A model generated the notes under the pieces. It was not told the DNA's origin, ran no database searches, and saw only the letters and a program-made list of their open reading frames with translations. From Candidatus Alistipes merdigallinarum (GTDB lineage Bacteria > Bacteroidota > Bacteroidia > Bacteroidales > Rikenellaceae): a stretch of DNA of 64,000 bases. Shown in pieces: positions 63,656 to 64,000 of this stretch (position 1 is its first letter; every line of letters starts with the position of its first letter). The stretch is taken from assembly GCA_019119305.1 (NCBI GenBank), contig DWXH01000024.1, positions 1 to 64,000 of the forward strand. The letters are read 5' to 3'. The position numbers and the translations under genes were made by a program.

Positions 63656-64000
63656 ATGTCCGAAGAGAAAAATATAATCGATTTCGAAATTCCCAAGTTA
63701 TCCCCCTCCATCATCATGGTTACCGGTGTAGGCGGAGGAGGAAGCAATGCAGTCAACCACATGTACGAGTTGGAGATTGCCGACGTCTCATTTATGGTTT
63801 GCAATACCGATCCGCAAGCTCTGCGCAACAGTCCGGTCCCACTCAAAGTTCGTTTAGGCCAGAATGGACTGGGGGCCGGGAATAATCCCGAAAAAGGACG
63901 GCAAGCGGCATTAGAGAGTCTGGATGAAATTATCGAAATCTACAAGCGGGAAGGAACCAAAATGGTCTTTATCACCGCCGGAATGGGTGGTGGCACAGGA
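63656..64000 (+). CDS. ftsZ: FtsZ cell division protein (5' part, cut by window end)
   Basis: The first 115 codons of the tubulin-like GTPase that forms the division ring are present. The N-terminus begins MSEEKNIIDFEIPKLSPSI. The nucleotide-binding T1 loop is VTGVGGGGSNAVNHM, then VCNTDPQALRNSPV. The fragment ends inside the tubulin signature (MVFITAGMGGGTG), where the window ends. The ATG at 63656 follows a purine-rich stretch. It lies 84 bp after ftsA. Confidence 0.97.
   Translation, partial: MSEEKNIIDFEIPKLSPSIIMVTGVGGGGSNAVNHMYELEIADVSFMVCNTDPQALRNSPVPLKVRLGQNGLGAGNNPEKGRQAALESLDEIIEIYKREGTKMVFITAGMGGGTG

Overview
The window looks like chromosomal DNA from a member of the Bacteroidota, most likely order Bacteroidales and probably gut- or host-associated. 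Evidence: a PorX-type response regulator fused to a PglZ domain (a type IX secretion regulator of this phylum); Bacteroidota-only families (TamL, DUF4834, DUF4254, DUF4838); a SAM-II riboswitch before metK; and promoters that repeatedly match the phylum-specific pattern TTTG, 19-20 bp, TAnnTTTG. Rikenellaceae (Alistipes-like) is a guess, not a demonstration. No tRNA, rRNA, CRISPR array, insertion sequence or phage gene was seen.

Left part (1-12.8 kb): porX, a DUF4838 lipoprotein and tsaE run rightward. An AlkD-like gene and a HAD phosphatase gene diverge from one another. A leftward operon of an alpha-L-rhamnosidase (GH78) and two tandem GH71/GH99-like hydrolases follows. The tandem pair is mosaic: the 220 C-terminal residues are almost identical while the catalytic middles differ. 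Next (13-18 kb) are housekeeping genes: rubredoxin (too short for most ORF callers), purB, DUF4834, an MlaE/MlaF-type lipid ABC transporter and a strongly expressed-looking gapA.

Middle (18-31 kb): a two-gene unit couples an exported GH109 enzyme (alpha-N-acetylgalactosaminidase family) to a close relative of N-acetylhexosamine 1-kinase, which suggests salvage of GalNAc from host glycans. Two glycosyltransferases, galE and manA supply or use nucleotide sugars. A rightward run then encodes a dCMP-deaminase-family protein, a DUF4435 TOPRIM-like protein (family of the PARIS effector AriB, here without its ATPase), serine acetyltransferase and an LTA-synthase-like membrane sulfatase-fold enzyme. 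metK is transcribed leftward behind a SAM-II riboswitch.

Right-middle (31-47 kb): alaX-like and tamL, a nitroreductase, dapF, a small acidic protein, an alpha/beta hydrolase, an exported isomerase with a lipoprotein glycosidase, a LysM glucosaminidase with an unrecognised partner, then a DUF4254-GT9-endonuclease/phosphatase operon, gcvH and mdh.

Right end (47-64 kb): the division and cell wall cluster ftsL-ftsI-[PHP protein-cation/proton antiporter]-murE-mraY-murD-ftsW-murG-murC-ftsQ-ftsA-ftsZ. ftsZ runs off the window. The cluster lacks mraZ and rsmH at its head and is interrupted by two unrelated membrane-protein genes. dapF and the DNPR motif of MurE agree on meso-diaminopimelate peptidoglycan.
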